DNA of 64,000 bases from Shinisaurus crocodilurus (GCA_021292165.1 CM037880.1:22528051-22592050), one strand, 5' to 3'; positions 10,368 through 22,243 are shown, numbered from the stretch's first letter. Numbers and translations are program-made. Notes: generated by a model from the sequence alone, not told the origin.

Positions 10368-10602
10368 TATATGCATATGCTTCTGCATGTGTCTTATTTT
10401 ATTTTTGGTTGGGCAAGGTCCATGAATTTGTGCCTGAATTGGTGAGGTGTGTATGGGTTTTTTTAAAACATATATCTGTATGTTTTATTATATATTTAGG
10501 AAGTAGGTTTTTTAAATAAATAAATAAATAACTTTGTTTTTATAATTGCAGGTGGAAACACTGCAGCACTCTGTGTTGTCAATAGATATGAGAAGCTTAG
10601 AT

Positions 10603-10604
10603 TG

Positions 10605-10639
<35 letters not shown>
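10603..10639. repeat. (GT)n microsatellite
   Basis: A pure GT tract of about 18 units. Confidence 0.95.
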
Positions 10640-10641
<2 letters not shown>

Positions 10642-11270
10642 ATAACTCTTTCTATATCTCTTTTCATATACCTTGTTATAGACCAGACCACTGAACAAGA
10701 GCTATGGTTGAAACACATTTGGTTATTTCTGGTATTGAATAATATGACTGTACAACTTGATTTTCAGCAAAGCTGTAACAAGTAATTCATTTTCAACATG
10801 AATAGAGGAGGCTTTGGGCACCAAGGTTTTTTTTCCTGTTTTTTGTCTGTGACCTGGGCCTAGAGCCCCTGCTATAAACTCCTAGTTCTGCTGCTGCTGT
10901 GCATTAACATGGTTGGTTACTTGACTGATGGTGTGCCATCTGTTCTGAGAAAAGGGAGTTCTGGATAATTAATGTTTTGGCTGCAAAGGAATTCCACTAT
11001 GTATGGAGAGTCATAAACAATTGTGAACAGTCATAACACTGCCAGTCTGTCAGGTGGTCAGGTCCACAGGAAAGCTGAAGTCAAAGACAGCATAGAGGGG
11101 AACAATCAGTGGCACTAGATTGGCCTGCTGGTGTCACCTGACTGCGCAGGCCAATTCATTCGGCACTGCTGTGATAGTGTCCCCACTGGATCTGCCTTCA
11201 GTCCTTTTCTCATGATATAGGGAGCCAATGCCTGCTCTGCAGAGATCCTGCTTAGAGCCCCATATCTCAT
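10640..11270. other. Unannotated stretch
   Basis: No gene or recognised repeat. Confidence 0.35.
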
Positions 11271-11705
11271 AAGAACAAAAGAAGATCCACGCTGAATCAG
11301 ACCAAAGGCCTATCTGGTCCAGCATTCTGTTCACACAGTGGCCAGCCAGTTGCCAGTGGGTAACCCACAAGTAGGACACGAGTACACCCTCATGCTTGTT
11401 CCTCATCAAATGCCTCCGATACTGGAAGTAATATATAGCCACCATGACTAGTGACCATTGGTAGCCTTATCCTCCATGCATTTGTCTAATCCCCTTTTAA
11501 AGCTTTCCAAGTTGGTGGACATCACTACATCTTGTGGTAGCAAATTCCATAGTTTAACAGTGTGCTATGTGAAGACGTACTGCCTTTTACCTGTCCTGAA
11601 TCTCCCAGCATTCAGCTTCCTGGATGACCCTTAGTTCTAGTATGATGCGGAAGGGAGAAAAATATCCTGACACAGTTTCAATTCCATATGAAAGTGGCTT
11701 GGCTT
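11271..11705 (-). mobile_element. CR1 3' end (antisense), longer copy
   Basis: Antisense CR1 3'-UTR: GAATCAGACCAAAGGCCTAT, CAGTGGCCAGCCAGTTGCCA, then TTGTCTAATCCCCTTTTAAA and TGTGGTAGCAAATTCCATAG. It covers more of the UTR than the other copies but contains no intact ORF. Confidence 0.85.
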
Positions 11706-12137
11706 TGAGAAGGTCAGTTCTTCATCTTGCTTATTTTTAATCAGCAGCAATATATCTGCATGCCACTTCTTGATGATAAACCATGCTCAAAGTTTATAGC
11801 AACATCAGAAGAGTTTACATAATAAAAACATAACATTTTGAGATGATTCACTTACAATTGCAAACAACAAAATTTAAATAATCATACAAATATTTAAAAA
11901 TCTACACTAAGATGAAATGATTAGCTAATAATTCATGCCATGGACGAACAACAGAAATGTGAAAACATAATCCAAAAATAATACGTCCTCTCCAACGCTA
12001 AATGTTGCCCCTAGCAATAACCCCCAAACCCTTATGGTCTTTGGGTACCTTCAGCAGTGGCCTTTGTAGTTAGCCGGGGCCCCACCCCTCCCAGGCAAGG
12101 TGGTAATGAGACAGACTTTTGCAGTTAGATGGCTCTC

Positions 12138-12432
12138 TGTGGCTTGGTTCACACGTAATGAGAATCCAGAGTATGGGTTGTCATTGAATTGTGGGTTCCT
12201 GTTGAATCCTGGGTTGTCGTTACGTGTGAACCCTGCACTATGGTTTAACAATGGGTTATTAACCATGAACAACCCAGGAAGAGAATCCATGGTTTGTTAT
12301 GAACTCTGGGTTGTTTGTGGTTAACAACCCATAGTTAAACCATATTTCAGGGTTCACATGTAACGACAACCCAGGATTCAAAGACTACCCATACTCAACC
12401 TGTACTTCGGGTTGTTATGTTTGAACCAGGTC
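12138..12432. repeat. Foldback repeat, family E
   Basis: Several nested inverted repeats: GGTTCACACGTAATGAGAAT, GTCGTTACGTGTGAACCC, AACCATGAACAACCCAGGAA, GGTTCACATGTAACGACAAC and a terminal GTTTGAACCAGG. The pattern suggests a composite of two or more short palindromic elements. No ORF. Confidence 0.6.
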
Positions 12433-13092
12433 TATTTCTGAGCTAAAACAGCCAGCTTGGAGCATATGTGGATGCTATATTTCTATTGTCAGATTAAGGC
12501 CCCAGTAAGCAACTTGTTTTCCGGGAAAGCCAGTTTTGCAAATGGTTTCAGGGGTAGGGGCCTGTACTTCCCACTCACAAATTAGCCTGCCAGCACATTC
12601 CCTTTATAATTTGTTTTATATCGATACGTCAAGGCTGTTGTATGTTTTGCTTGATAGTTGCCTCTGAAGGAGAGAGTCTTATGACTGAAAACACGCTGGA
12701 TCTTAATAAATGGTTCCTTTCCAGTACACCTCAGCGGTATTTTCAGAGTGCATCCTTCAGCATTCTGCTTCTGCTGACTTAGGTATGCAAGAGAGGCGCC
12801 ATTCTATGTCCGCCTTTTACAGAGGTGGAAGTTATGAGGGCATGGAACTGCACCTTCTCCGAGGTGGTGCAGCTACTTTGGAATGCAATTACACTGGAAA
12901 TCGCTCTGTTGGTGTTTCGATGAATAGTCCAAAGCTGGCTCTTTAGGAAGATATTTAATGATGGCTCAAGGTGACTGGATTTTGACTTTTGCTGTATTCC
13001 CTTGGGATATACCTTTAACTGCATTTTAAATGTAGTACTAACTTTTTCACATAATTTTTTTTTTAAACTGTTTTACGGTTGAACCCTGTATT

Positions 13093-13800
13093 CATAGAAT
13101 CATAGAACCATAGAGTTGGAAGGGGCCATCAAGTCCAATCCACTGCTCAGTGCAGGAATCCAGTTTAAAGCATCCCTGACAGATGGCTGTCCTGTCTCTG
13201 CTTGAATACCTCCAGTGATGGAGAGCCCACCACCTCCCTAGGCATTTGGTTCCATTGTCTGACAGCTCTGTCCATTAGGAAGTTTTTCCTGATGTTCAGC
13301 TGAAATCTGCCTTCCTGTGACTTCATCCTGTTATTTTGTGTCCTGCAGTCTTGGATGATAGAGAACAGATTGTGGCCCTCTTCTGTCTGACAACCGTCAC
13401 TGTAGATGTTCCATAAGCATAGACGAAGAATTATAAATAGTGAATTCCTTTCTTTAGTGATCTTGATTTATTACTATGTATGTTCTTCTTTTTGTTGCCT
13501 TTATTTTGTTAACTTTATTTCAGAATAAAATAAAATTTCATGAGAAATGAAGTGTTCTCTTCTCAAGAAGGATAAAGATACCCACTTCCTTTAATCTTTC
13601 CTTGTAGGACTCAGTTTCTAGTTCTTTGATCATCTTTGTTGTTCTTCTCCGAACTTATTGCAGTTTATCTGCATCCTTCTTAAAGTGTGGTGTCCAGAAG
13701 TGGACACAGTATTTGAGGTGAGGTCTGACTAGCGCAGAGTAGGGTGGAACTATTCTCATAATGTTTGAAACTGCTTCTATTGATGCGCCCTAAAATTGCC
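13093..13800 (-). mobile_element. CR1 3' region (antisense), interrupted
   Basis: Starts CATAGAATCATAGAACCATA and AGTTGGAAGGGGCCAT, then TGGAGAGCCCACCACCTCCC, the classic CR1 antisense text shared by birds and reptiles. An AT-rich stretch of about 145 bp (roughly 13400-13545) interrupts it. CR1 text resumes at CTTTCCTTGTAGGACTCAG and CAGAAGTGGACACAGTATTT. Confidence 0.85.
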
Positions 13801-14020
13801 TATTCTGAATTGTTGTACACACAGTGTTGTTGTCACTAGTCTGGGCCATACACAAATGGCAGAGATTGTGGTAGAGAAATGTTAATGAAGGAAGAAGATG
13901 CTCCTTGCCCTACAACTCCCTTCTGCCTTTGGACTGGCAAGTAGGGGTAATTCGCAGGGAAATACCTCTTTAGGACCACTTATGACCCATGTTCACCAGC
14001 TGGTGAGCCTTGGCTTAAGC

Positions 14021-14151
14021 CAGCCTTCCCCAACCTGTCACCCACCAGATGTGTTGGACTACAGATCCCAACACCCCCACCAGTATGCTGGAGGGGGATG
14101 ATGGGAGTTTTAGTCCAACACATCTGGAGGGCACCAGGTTTGGGAAGGCTG
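14021..14151. mobile_element. hAT-like MITE, family D, with target duplication
   Basis: Ends CAGCCTTCCCCAACCTG and the inverse GGTTTGGGAAGGCTG. Flanks gcttaagc (14013-14020) and gcttaagg (14152-14159) match in 7 of 8 positions. Confidence 0.85.
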
Positions 14152-14159
14152 GCTTAAGG

Positions 14160-14655
14160 GCTAACTTGCCACAAGCCAGCTTTGCCTCTGTTAGAACCAT
14201 AAGTGGTAAATGCTCCTTCAGTGAGTCCACAAAGAGCACCTTTTAAATATGATTTATTATCTTTACATTGATACAAGCTGTAGCTGAGGCTGTTTCAGCA
14301 TTCTGGCATGATTCTGTATAACAGCCTTGTTCTTCCTAAGCATCTTCTAAAAGGCAGAGCACTTCTGTGCACATTGTTGGTTGTGTCATTCTTTGCACAA
14401 CTAATATGTGCAGTGAATGAGTTTTGAATCCATTTCATCTACTGCCTGAGGGTGGTGATCAATGCTCTTCTGCGTTGCAGTGTACCTTAGCTCTTCTAGT
14501 TTCAAATAACATTTGATGGCCTGTGTATATGTGCTGTGCTTAAGCCCATAGGTTAGTCAGATTTGCATGTGCTAGGTTGGGGTTTGCACTTTGCACTGCC
14601 CTGAAATAATTTATTCCTCGTCTGTAAGAAGAGTTGCTGTTTTAGTCTTGGGCAG
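14160..14655. other. Unannotated stretch
   Basis: No gene or recognised repeat before the transposon at 14660. Confidence 0.35.
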
Positions 14656-14659
14656 CAAA

Positions 14660-17387
14660 GGGTCATTCCATGTAAAATCAACCCCCCAAAATGAAAAAAT
14701 TACCTCACCATCTGCAATTTTTAAAAAACTGGCATACTGGTAGACAAGCATGAGAAATGAACATACACCAAATTATAGCTCATTATACCTCACGGTTCAA
14801 AAGTACAGTGTGCTCAAAAAATGCCCCAAACACGATTTTTCAGCATTTGTGACTACACAAAAAGTATCATAACTTCCTTCAGAATTGACCTAGAAAGTAA
14901 ATCATGGTGTCGTATGAAAGCTCTCAAACTACCCTTTTATATGATATGTAACATGAAGCATGCATGTGAAATAAAATATTCAAGGTCATAGTTTCTTTAA
15001 TTTGACCTTGAATTCAAAAAAAAACAAATGTTTTGTTTTTTTTTTGGCTGATTTTTTCCCTCAGATAACCCATGTTTACCTTGAGTATATGTACTGATTT
15101 GCAGAACGGGGTTCCGAACAGTTCAGAAGATGTGAATGTTCTTATACATGCACAGTACCTCCCTACAATAACTTCACCCCCTTATACACACTTAAAACAG
15201 AATTTTTTGGATGGAAATTAAACTTAAGCCCACCCCCTCCCTTCCGGAGCTTCCGGGGCCTTCGGGCTGAAACCAAACCAGGCATGGGTAGGCCTCAAAC
15301 CTTCACAGAGATATATCTCTTTGGATGTCTACATTAAATCAAGCTTTATTCACAGATTCTGATATGGAAGAAAAAGGCAGGCCTGAAGCCGTGACAAGTG
15401 CTGACCCCACTTCTGCTGCAATGTGTTCATGACTTTTCAAATTGTTGAATTCCTGCACACCATTTCTACAGGTAGCATAACTAAGATCTATTATTTCTCT
15501 GATGGTGCAGCAGCACAGTATAAAAACGGTAAAAACTTCAACAACTTAAGTAAGCATAAGTCAGATTTCGGTATCGATGCAGAATGGCACTTCTTTGCCA
15601 CATCGCATGGAAAAGGGCCTTGTGATGGTTTGGGTGGCACTGTGAAAAGGTTAGCTGCTCGAGCAAGTTTGCAGCATCCGTATGAAAAACAAATCATGAC
15701 CCCTCGTCAGCTCTTTGATTGGGCAAAGGAGAACATCACACAGGTTGCATTTCAATACACCACAAGTAAAGATTATGAACTGGAAGAAAAGCTTCTGAAA
15801 TGTTGCTTCAGGAATTCAAGACGATTCCTGGGACACAGAAAATTCACGCTGTAATTCCATTAACAAAACACACTGTTGCTACTAAAAGATATTCATTTCA
15901 ATGTGAATCCAGAAAAGAGACAGTTACTATTAAAGAAGAAGAACTGGAATTGCAAGAAATACGAGGATTTGTTACATGCGTTTATATCTCACAATGGTGG
16001 TTAGGTTGTGTTTTACAAACATGATCAGAGAGCAGAAGTGTTAGTGAGCTTTCTTCATCCAGCTGGACCAGCAAAATCATTTATGTATCCAGATAAACAA
16101 GATGTCCTATGGATACCATCTTCAGTCAGATGTTTTGACAAAAGCTGATCCTTGTTGCCCAACAGGGCACTTCTGTACACTAACAGACAAAGAGTGTCAA
16201 GCAGCAACTTCAAGACTAGAAACTACTGTTATGAAAAGCTCCTTAATTTAGGACTTGTTAACAAAATGTTAGCAAGTAATATTTGAACTGCATAAAAACT
16301 GATCAGCATATATAAAAGTAAAATGGAAAATCTCATTTATGCACAATAATGGTTTTTCAAGCCCACATCTAAGTACCGTAAATCAAAATAACTATGTTAG
16401 TAAGAGTCCCATTTTGAAATCAAGTATGTATTCCAGGGATGTTAAACATTATTTAAAACAAAAGGAGTTTTTTTTGTCATTATTCAAGGTCAAACTTCTG
16501 TATATTTATTTGAAAAAAATAAAATGAACATGTTTTCCCCAAGCATACTGGTGAGTGCCTTTTTTAAAGTACATATTTTAAACCTCATTCTTCTGAAAAC
16601 ATTAGGCCCTGCAACTTATTTTTTAATAAGCAGAACAAGTTCACCAAATCTTAAGCAATTTGCTTTCAGTTGGAAATATTCTTTGATTGATTTCATACCA
16701 GAATGACCACCCAGAGGAAGTATAATTATTCTACACAAAATGTCAGAAGTATGCTATTGTGAAAAAGAATACCTAATTCAGAGCTGCACAATTATGACAG
16801 GGTAGCTTGTACTTGTGCACAATATTTTATTCAAAACCTAAGTGATAATGCATATTTTCTTAAGATATGTATAGTGAGATGGCAATTCATATGAACTATG
16901 ACACATACACACAGAGCGCCCCAAAAGATGTAACTCATTTTCTGTTAAGAACCCCATTTTGAACATTGGTACATGTATTAAGCACTGTCAGATGAAATAC
17001 TAAAAGAAAAATCATGGAAATTTTTTTTTAGGTTTTGCAGAATTCAAGGTCAAATTTTACTATTTGACCTTGAATATATATTTATTCCAAAAAACAATTT
17101 ATGTTACATATCAAATGAAAGAGCATTTCAAAGGCTTTCCATCAACACCATGATTAACTTTCTAGGTTCTGTAGAACTGGAATTACTGTAATTTTAATGT
17201 TGTCCGACACACAAAAATTAACATTTTTCTTCATATTTTTGATTGCCATATCTCCAAAAGTTTTTGTCCCAGAAGTCTAATTTTTGGAGCAGCTTATTTT
17301 CTCAGCAGACCCAACAAGTTCACCAAGTTTTTTCAAAATTGGTGACGGTCAGGTAAATTCATTGGTTGATTTTACATGGAATGACCC
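14660..17387 (+). mobile_element. DNA transposon with long degenerate TIRs and a decayed DDE-type transposase
   Basis: The outer 24 bp of the two ends are perfect inverted repeats (14660-14683 and 17364-17387, beginning GGGTCATTCCATGTAAAATC). Degenerate inverted similarity continues inward for about 400 bp, for example ACCTAGAAAGTAAATCATGG at the left and CCATGATTAACTTTCTAGG at the right. CAAA flanks both ends (14656-14659 and 17388-17391), consistent with a 4-bp target duplication. Both ends hold an inverted pair of TCAAGGTCA. The interior carries a broken transposase (15423-16251). Four-base duplications are reported for superfamilies such as Sola, Academ and Ginger. A Sola2-like assignment is my guess, at low confidence. 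Confidence 0.85.
15423..16251 (+). pseudogene. Transposase pseudogene (C-terminal half, frameshifted)
   Basis: The first segment, 15423-15854 (143 codons), has the motifs YFSDGAAAQYKN (residues 25-36), HFFATSHGKGPCDGLGGTVK (starting at about residue 58) and RLAARASLQ, all with the look of a DDE-type catalytic core; the two aspartates in these motifs are candidate metal ligands. The frame then shifts near 15798 to one reading FKTIPGTQKIHA, again near 16015 to one reading FLHPAGPAKSFMYPD (ending at 16148), and again into a last piece ending TAG at 16249-16251. No N-terminal half or DNA-binding domain is recognisable between 15010 and 15420, so the copy has also suffered internal loss and cannot be functional. 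I recall similar proteins from invertebrate genomes but not their family name. Confidence 0.8.
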
Positions 17388-17445
17388 CAAATCGGTTTTT
17401 GTTGCGTTTTTCAAGAGTGACAAGTGTGAGCTGGAAATAGTTTTT

Positions 17446-17516
17446 GTAGTCCACTGGGGCATGCTGGGAGTTGTAGGCCTTTTTTCTGTCTAAACATGTA
17501 TAGGATTGCACCCTAA
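17446..17516. mobile_element. Hairpin MITE family B, half copy
   Basis: The right arm only: GCATGCTGGGAGTTGTAGGC, TTTTTTCTGTCTAAACATG and ATAGGATTGCACCCTAA. Confidence 0.7.
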
Positions 17517-17931
17517 GCCAGCAATCTTGTGCACTTACAACGAAACAAGGCCCAGTGAACGTACTACTTCTGAGTAAATATGCACAGGATAGGGCAGTGT
17601 GCTTGGTAGTCTTGAATGTATCATTTATCTTTACCTTATCTTCTTTTTCTTTAACTGTCCTTTTAAACTGCCCAGTAACTGAAGTTCTCTGGGCAGTATA
17701 CAATACATCAAAAACTTAAAATGCTAACTTTTCAGGTAATCTTGGCGATGTGTGCCTCATATTTAAGAGAGTCTGCATTTTATTGCCTGTTGATTATTTT
17801 TTTTTGAAACACCCCCCCACACACACACCAGAGTTATATTTTTCTAAATGATTATAGCCCTTTCACATTTTACTATTCCAGTATGATGCAATCAAATATT
17901 ACAGTCTTACTGGCGAACAGTAGCAAGGGTC

Positions 17932-18127
17932 TTAAAATAAATACCGAGTTTTGACTTTGTGGAATAGTGGTAGTTTATCTCTAATTATGGCTATTAAAAA
18001 AAAATCTTGCCAAGTCAGAGGATCCCAAGTGTGTGCTCTGTGGTCTCTGTGAGTCTGTCTTGGAGGCGGGGAGAGGATTCTTTTGAAAAGGATGGTCAAG
18101 AAAGGGAACTTTGCATCACAATTGAAC
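17932..18127. other. Unannotated stretch beside a SINE
   Basis: The minus-strand ORF at 17932-18177 ends within the SINE and has no support. Confidence 0.35.
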
Positions 18128-18352
18128 TGGGACTCCAGAGATCTGGGTTCTAGTCCCTGCTCAGCCATGAAACTCACTGGGTGACTTTGGGCCAGTCACT
18201 GACTCTCAGCCTAACCTACCTCACAGGGTTGTTGTGAGGATAAAATAGAGAGGAGGATGATTATGTAAGCCGCCTTGGGTTCCTTGCAGGAAAAAAGGCG
18301 GGGTATAAATAAAATTAATTAATTAATTAAAATAAAATAAATAAATATAGAC
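18128..18352 (+). mobile_element. Sauria-type tRNA SINE
   Basis: 5'-truncated at ACTGGGACTCCAGAG. B box GGTTCTAGTCC, the CCTAACCTACCTCACAGGGT core and an AATTAATT/AAATAAAT tail. Confidence 0.9.
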
Positions 18353-18365
18353 CAGAAAGCCATTT

Positions 18366-18434
18366 AAGGCGCAATCCCCTGCAAATTTAGACAGAAAAAA
18401 GTCCCTCAAATCCCAGTATGCCCCAGCCAGCAGA
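18366..18434. mobile_element. Hairpin MITE family B, half copy
   Basis: The left arm only: AAGGCGCAATCCCCTGCAAA, then TTTAGACAGAAAAAAGTCCC and ATGCCCCAGCCAGCA. Confidence 0.65.
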
Positions 18435-20375
18435 GATGAAGAAAGGGAAGACTCTCTTACCTATTGGAATGGTCATTTAAAAACTTTTAAGTAATCTCAA
18501 CCTGTTATTTGAAAAATGACATTTCATTCCCTTTTGTAAACAATTTCCCTTAGTAAACAAACATCCTAATTTTGATTCATTTTGAAATGTTGTGTCCATT
18601 GGTAGCGTCAAGCCCATGCCTATGCCATAGGAACCAGGTCACTGAGTTTCTTTTAGGTATAGTAGTCTATCTTGGTGGCAGCAGTTAAAGGGTTTATAGC
18701 TGAGGCAGCATTCCTTAATGGTGAGGTCTAGTTGGGAACTTCCGTAGACCCCAAGGCTCAAGTTTTTTTGTTTTTATTTTTTTAAAGAAATGTAAGTGTG
18801 ATAACCCACACATCGTTCTGCTGCATGCAGTGGCAATGGCAAGATAACCTGCAGTGTTTCTCATATGTGGGTGTCAGAACTACATTCATTGACTGCTACA
18901 GTATCTAACCAGAAGAAGCTCAGAAATATAGGACTCTATAGAACAAAACAGAAATAGTAAAGAATGCACATTTTAGTCATACGTTAGGATACAGTGACTC
19001 TAGTCACATGTTGGGAAATTGAGCATGACTTGGAGCGTCCCTAAATGTCTATCAGTAAAATATATATTAGATCAATAATTTTCATAAGGAAAGGAAGGAA
19101 TAACCATGCTGGGAATTTTAAAGAGAGGGTTAAAATAAAACCATCCCCTCTCCTGCATGGTTTCAAAATTTCCAGAAATGTTACATCTCTAGCCTTATAT
19201 AAAAGTATTCCCATTACATAGTTTTTAGAAATCATTTTGGGGAGAGTAAAGGCCAGGTAGCAATATCTGAACACCTTGTCTTAAACATTTTATTTTGCAC
19301 TCTAAAAAAAAATAAAAAATCATAATTCAAAATTGTTCAATGGGAGTCGGGAAATAGAGACAAAAAGGATCCTTGGGAAAAACAGGAACAAAGACGCCCC
19401 CCCCCCCGGCCCTTCAAATCTCCAGGCTCAGGCCTGTTCTCTGTGCAGAAATAACGAAACTCTATTCTGCATGACTTAGGTGCACTTCGAAGGTTGGTCG
19501 GCATAACTATGATAGTCCATGATTTAGAACACCATAATCTTGATAGTAGGTAAGCCATTTTGTTTCCCTAATTGTGCAATTAGGAAATTTGTTGCTTTTT
19601 CCAGTGGAGTGCTAATTCCTCATCTTCTTGTCCCACCACATATTTAGGAGTCCCATTAAAACAAAACAAAAAAGATACATGTGGATTTAAAGGGAGAGGA
19701 ATACCCACAGTATATTCAATTCATTGTGCGCATAGCTATTCCAAATAGCTTTAGATCATTACTGGGTGGGTGGTATAATTAAGCGGCCCCCCGAATGCTA
19801 ACTTTTGAATATATATAATGGGGGCCCAGTTGACATCATCACAAAGATGTGGAGAATTTGCAAAGGAATGTAAGTTTCCTTTGTGAAAGAGCCCAGAGGG
19901 TGGCTCTGGTTAGGTGCCGTCATCCTTTTCACAGATTAAAGCCAGCTGTGCTTCACTTGCTGTCCTAACAGCTGCTTGGGCTCCGGATCGCCATGTGACC
20001 TTTGTAGGGGAGGGTGGCCGGAGAGAGAAGAGCTACTACTGCTCAGACGCATGCCCTTCTCTCCACAGTCACAATGAAAGCTCGAAGGCTTCAGGAGGAG
20101 AGAGATTCCTTGTTAAGCCTTTTTGGCTCTAGAAACAGCATTTCATAGTACTCTTGAGGGATCCATTCATGACAGTGAATCTGAACTGACACACACGGCC
20201 TGCTTGTGTGGTAATACAGCTGCCTGTGCTTGCTGATATGTTTCCTAGAAATCCCTGTTCAGGCATTCGGTAAATCTCAGTTGTGGAAAGTGGGGCGGCG
20301 GGAAATCACGCACAAATAAACAAGAATGATTCAAATTGGTTACGTATTGTTCATATCTGAACTCCTTGTTGGTTG
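18435..20375. other. Long unannotated stretch
   Basis: No gene and no recognised repeat over about 1.9 kb. It is AT-rich in most parts, with a C-run near 19397. It is one of the longer element-free stretches and is presumably old unique sequence. Confidence 0.4.
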
Positions 20376-20383
20376 TCTTAGGT

Positions 20384-20521
20384 CAGGGGTGGGCAACTTG
20401 TGGCCTCCCGGATGCTGTTGGAGTGCAGCTTCCATCTTCCCTCACCATTGGCTATGCTGGCTGGGACTGATGGGAGTTGCAGTCCAACTACATCTGGAGG
20501 GCCACAAGTTGCCCAACCCTG
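20384..20521. mobile_element. hAT-like MITE (CAGGGGTGGGCAAC family), with target duplication
   Basis: Ends CAGGGGTGGGCAACTTGTGG and the inverse CCACAAGTTGCCCAACCCTG. Flanks tcttaggt (20376-20383) and tcttaagt (20522-20529) match 7 of 8. Related copies are at 22921 and 63483. Confidence 0.85.
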
Positions 20522-20523
20522 TC

Positions 20524-21262
20524 TTAAGTTGATAAATAGAGCCTGATGGCACCTCAGATGCTCACAGGCTTATAGTGGCATGAGGTTTTGTGGGCTAGAT
20601 TCCACCTTATTGGATGCATGAGCTGACAAAGTGGGATCTAGCCTACAAAAGCTCAGGCCACAATAAAAGAGCAAGCCTAAGTGGGATTGTGGGGGGAGTG
20701 AAGTGGTGGATTCTCAGCCACTTCCCAAGCCCTGCTGGCTCACGTGGCCAGAGCAGGAGGTATGGGTGTTTTCTCCCCTTACTTTCCCAAAAGGTTCTGA
20801 GTCTTTCTTTCTTTCTTTCTCCACCATTGGTTCCATGGGGGGGGGGGGGACTTAGGTATGACAGCCTAAGGCTGACGTAGAGGGACCCGGATCCTGGGGC
20901 CTTTCTGGTGAACAAAGGGGTTTTGGATTCAATGGATCCAAGCCCACCTCAACCCCTGGAACACCCAATTTTGGGCCCTAACACCTGCTACCAGTGATAT
21001 TTCAGTTACTGTGGTGGTAGATTTAAGCCTGTGGAGATATCTTTAGGTGTACTGGGGCCTCTGCTGCAGACAGGACAGGACCTACCCCCACCAATGGAGA
21101 CAAGACCTACTTCCACCAATGGAGGTACCTCTGCATCATCCTGGTCCTTTCAATTGGCCTTCTGAGAACATAATGATTGCTCTGTAAATCAATTTGTTTT
21201 TAAAGGTGCTCACCAGACACATTGCATTTGTTGCAGTAGACTAATACGGCTGCCTCTCTAGA
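20524..21262 (+). repeat. Unclassified repeat F, split by a GC-rich insert
   Basis: The left part, to about 20668, contains GGATCTAGCCTACAAAAGCT. The right part (about 21196-21262) contains TGCAGTAGACTAATACGGCT. In other genomes I recall these two texts as adjacent, so the 0.5-kb segment between them looks like a later insert. An antisense piece of the same repeat lies at 31674-31735. Confidence 0.5.
20835..20850. repeat. Homopolymer G run
   Basis: About twelve consecutive G after CCATG, inside the GC-rich insert. Confidence 0.8.
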
Positions 21263-22241
21263 AATGGAACAAAAGAGGTTTGTGCAAACGATTGCTGCTC
21301 TTAATTATCCAACAATTTTAACTAGTTAAATTGTTTTGCAGTATGTGCAGCCATTTTCACAGCAGTGTTTTGAGAGCGGCCACCATTCAGTTCCCATTTT
21401 ACTGAACCAGGCGTTATGAGGCTAATTGTGACTTGCCCAAGGTGACAGTCAGTCCTTAGTAGAAGTTAGATTTGAGACCCAGGCATTCCAGATTGTGTTG
21501 AGCATGAAGTGTAGCCACTCACTTGGGATTTTGTTTGTTCATAATTAAAAACTTTCTAATTCAATTTGGCTGGTATCTAATTATAACTCTTGCTGCTGAT
21601 ATGCTATTAATGTTCCAGGTGTAGATGAGATTATACCACTTAGGAAGCAATCTTTTGGTTCCTAGACAGCATCTGAGGTGCCATAGAGTGTTTTGGATTT
21701 CCCAGTCAGAGGTCAAAGACAGTGCTCCAACCTCAGAGGGGGGAATCAGAGCTCCAACCCCCTCCCGCTCACACAGATGTGGAAAGGACCATGCCCGCTG
21801 CCCTCCGAGGTTGGCAACTCAACTTTGGAGAAAGGGAGAAGGGGGCGTTTTGGTGGATGGGGAGGGGTGGAGACTGCAGAGACCAGGATACGAGTTATCC
21901 TGTGGCCTTTCTGGCCTCTTTCCCTCCCCTTCCAATGCACCCCAGCTAGATGGGCAAAAAAGCCCATCTTCCCAAAAATGCAGGGTGGTAGGACGGTGAG
22001 GCGAAGATCGCCTCCTCTGCTCCTCCTGCCCTGCATTGGATGCTCATAAGCCTCTGAGTTCAGGGCTTATGATCATCGAGGGCGCAACCCATAGGATTGT
22101 GCTCTAAAATAAGCAATTTCTAAGCCAGTTTCTAAGCCACTATCAGCAGGGTGGTAACTGGATACATCACTCTCCTACCAATCAGGGGGAAAAAAAGGAA
22201 TCATAAGTATTGTAGTAATGTTGTAAATAGGATACACCATG
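21263..22241. other. Unannotated stretch, partly GC-rich
   Basis: Between about 21660 and 22110 the text is GC-rich and open in several frames on both strands (75-124 codons), the mark of low stop density rather than of a gene. It ends GGGCGCAACCCATAGGATTG, which resembles the end of a DNA element; a similar end lies at about 61055-61082. Confidence 0.4.
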
Positions 22242-22243
22242 TA

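Noticed and set aside
15800..16024. Separate small gene
   Set aside because: It is the frame-shifted continuation of the transposase pseudogene.
21625..22049. Overlapping ORFs of 75-124 codons as a gene
   Set aside because: Three plus-strand ORFs and a minus-strand ORF overlap in one GC-rich segment, which low stop density explains. No domain, and proline/glycine-rich composition in every frame.
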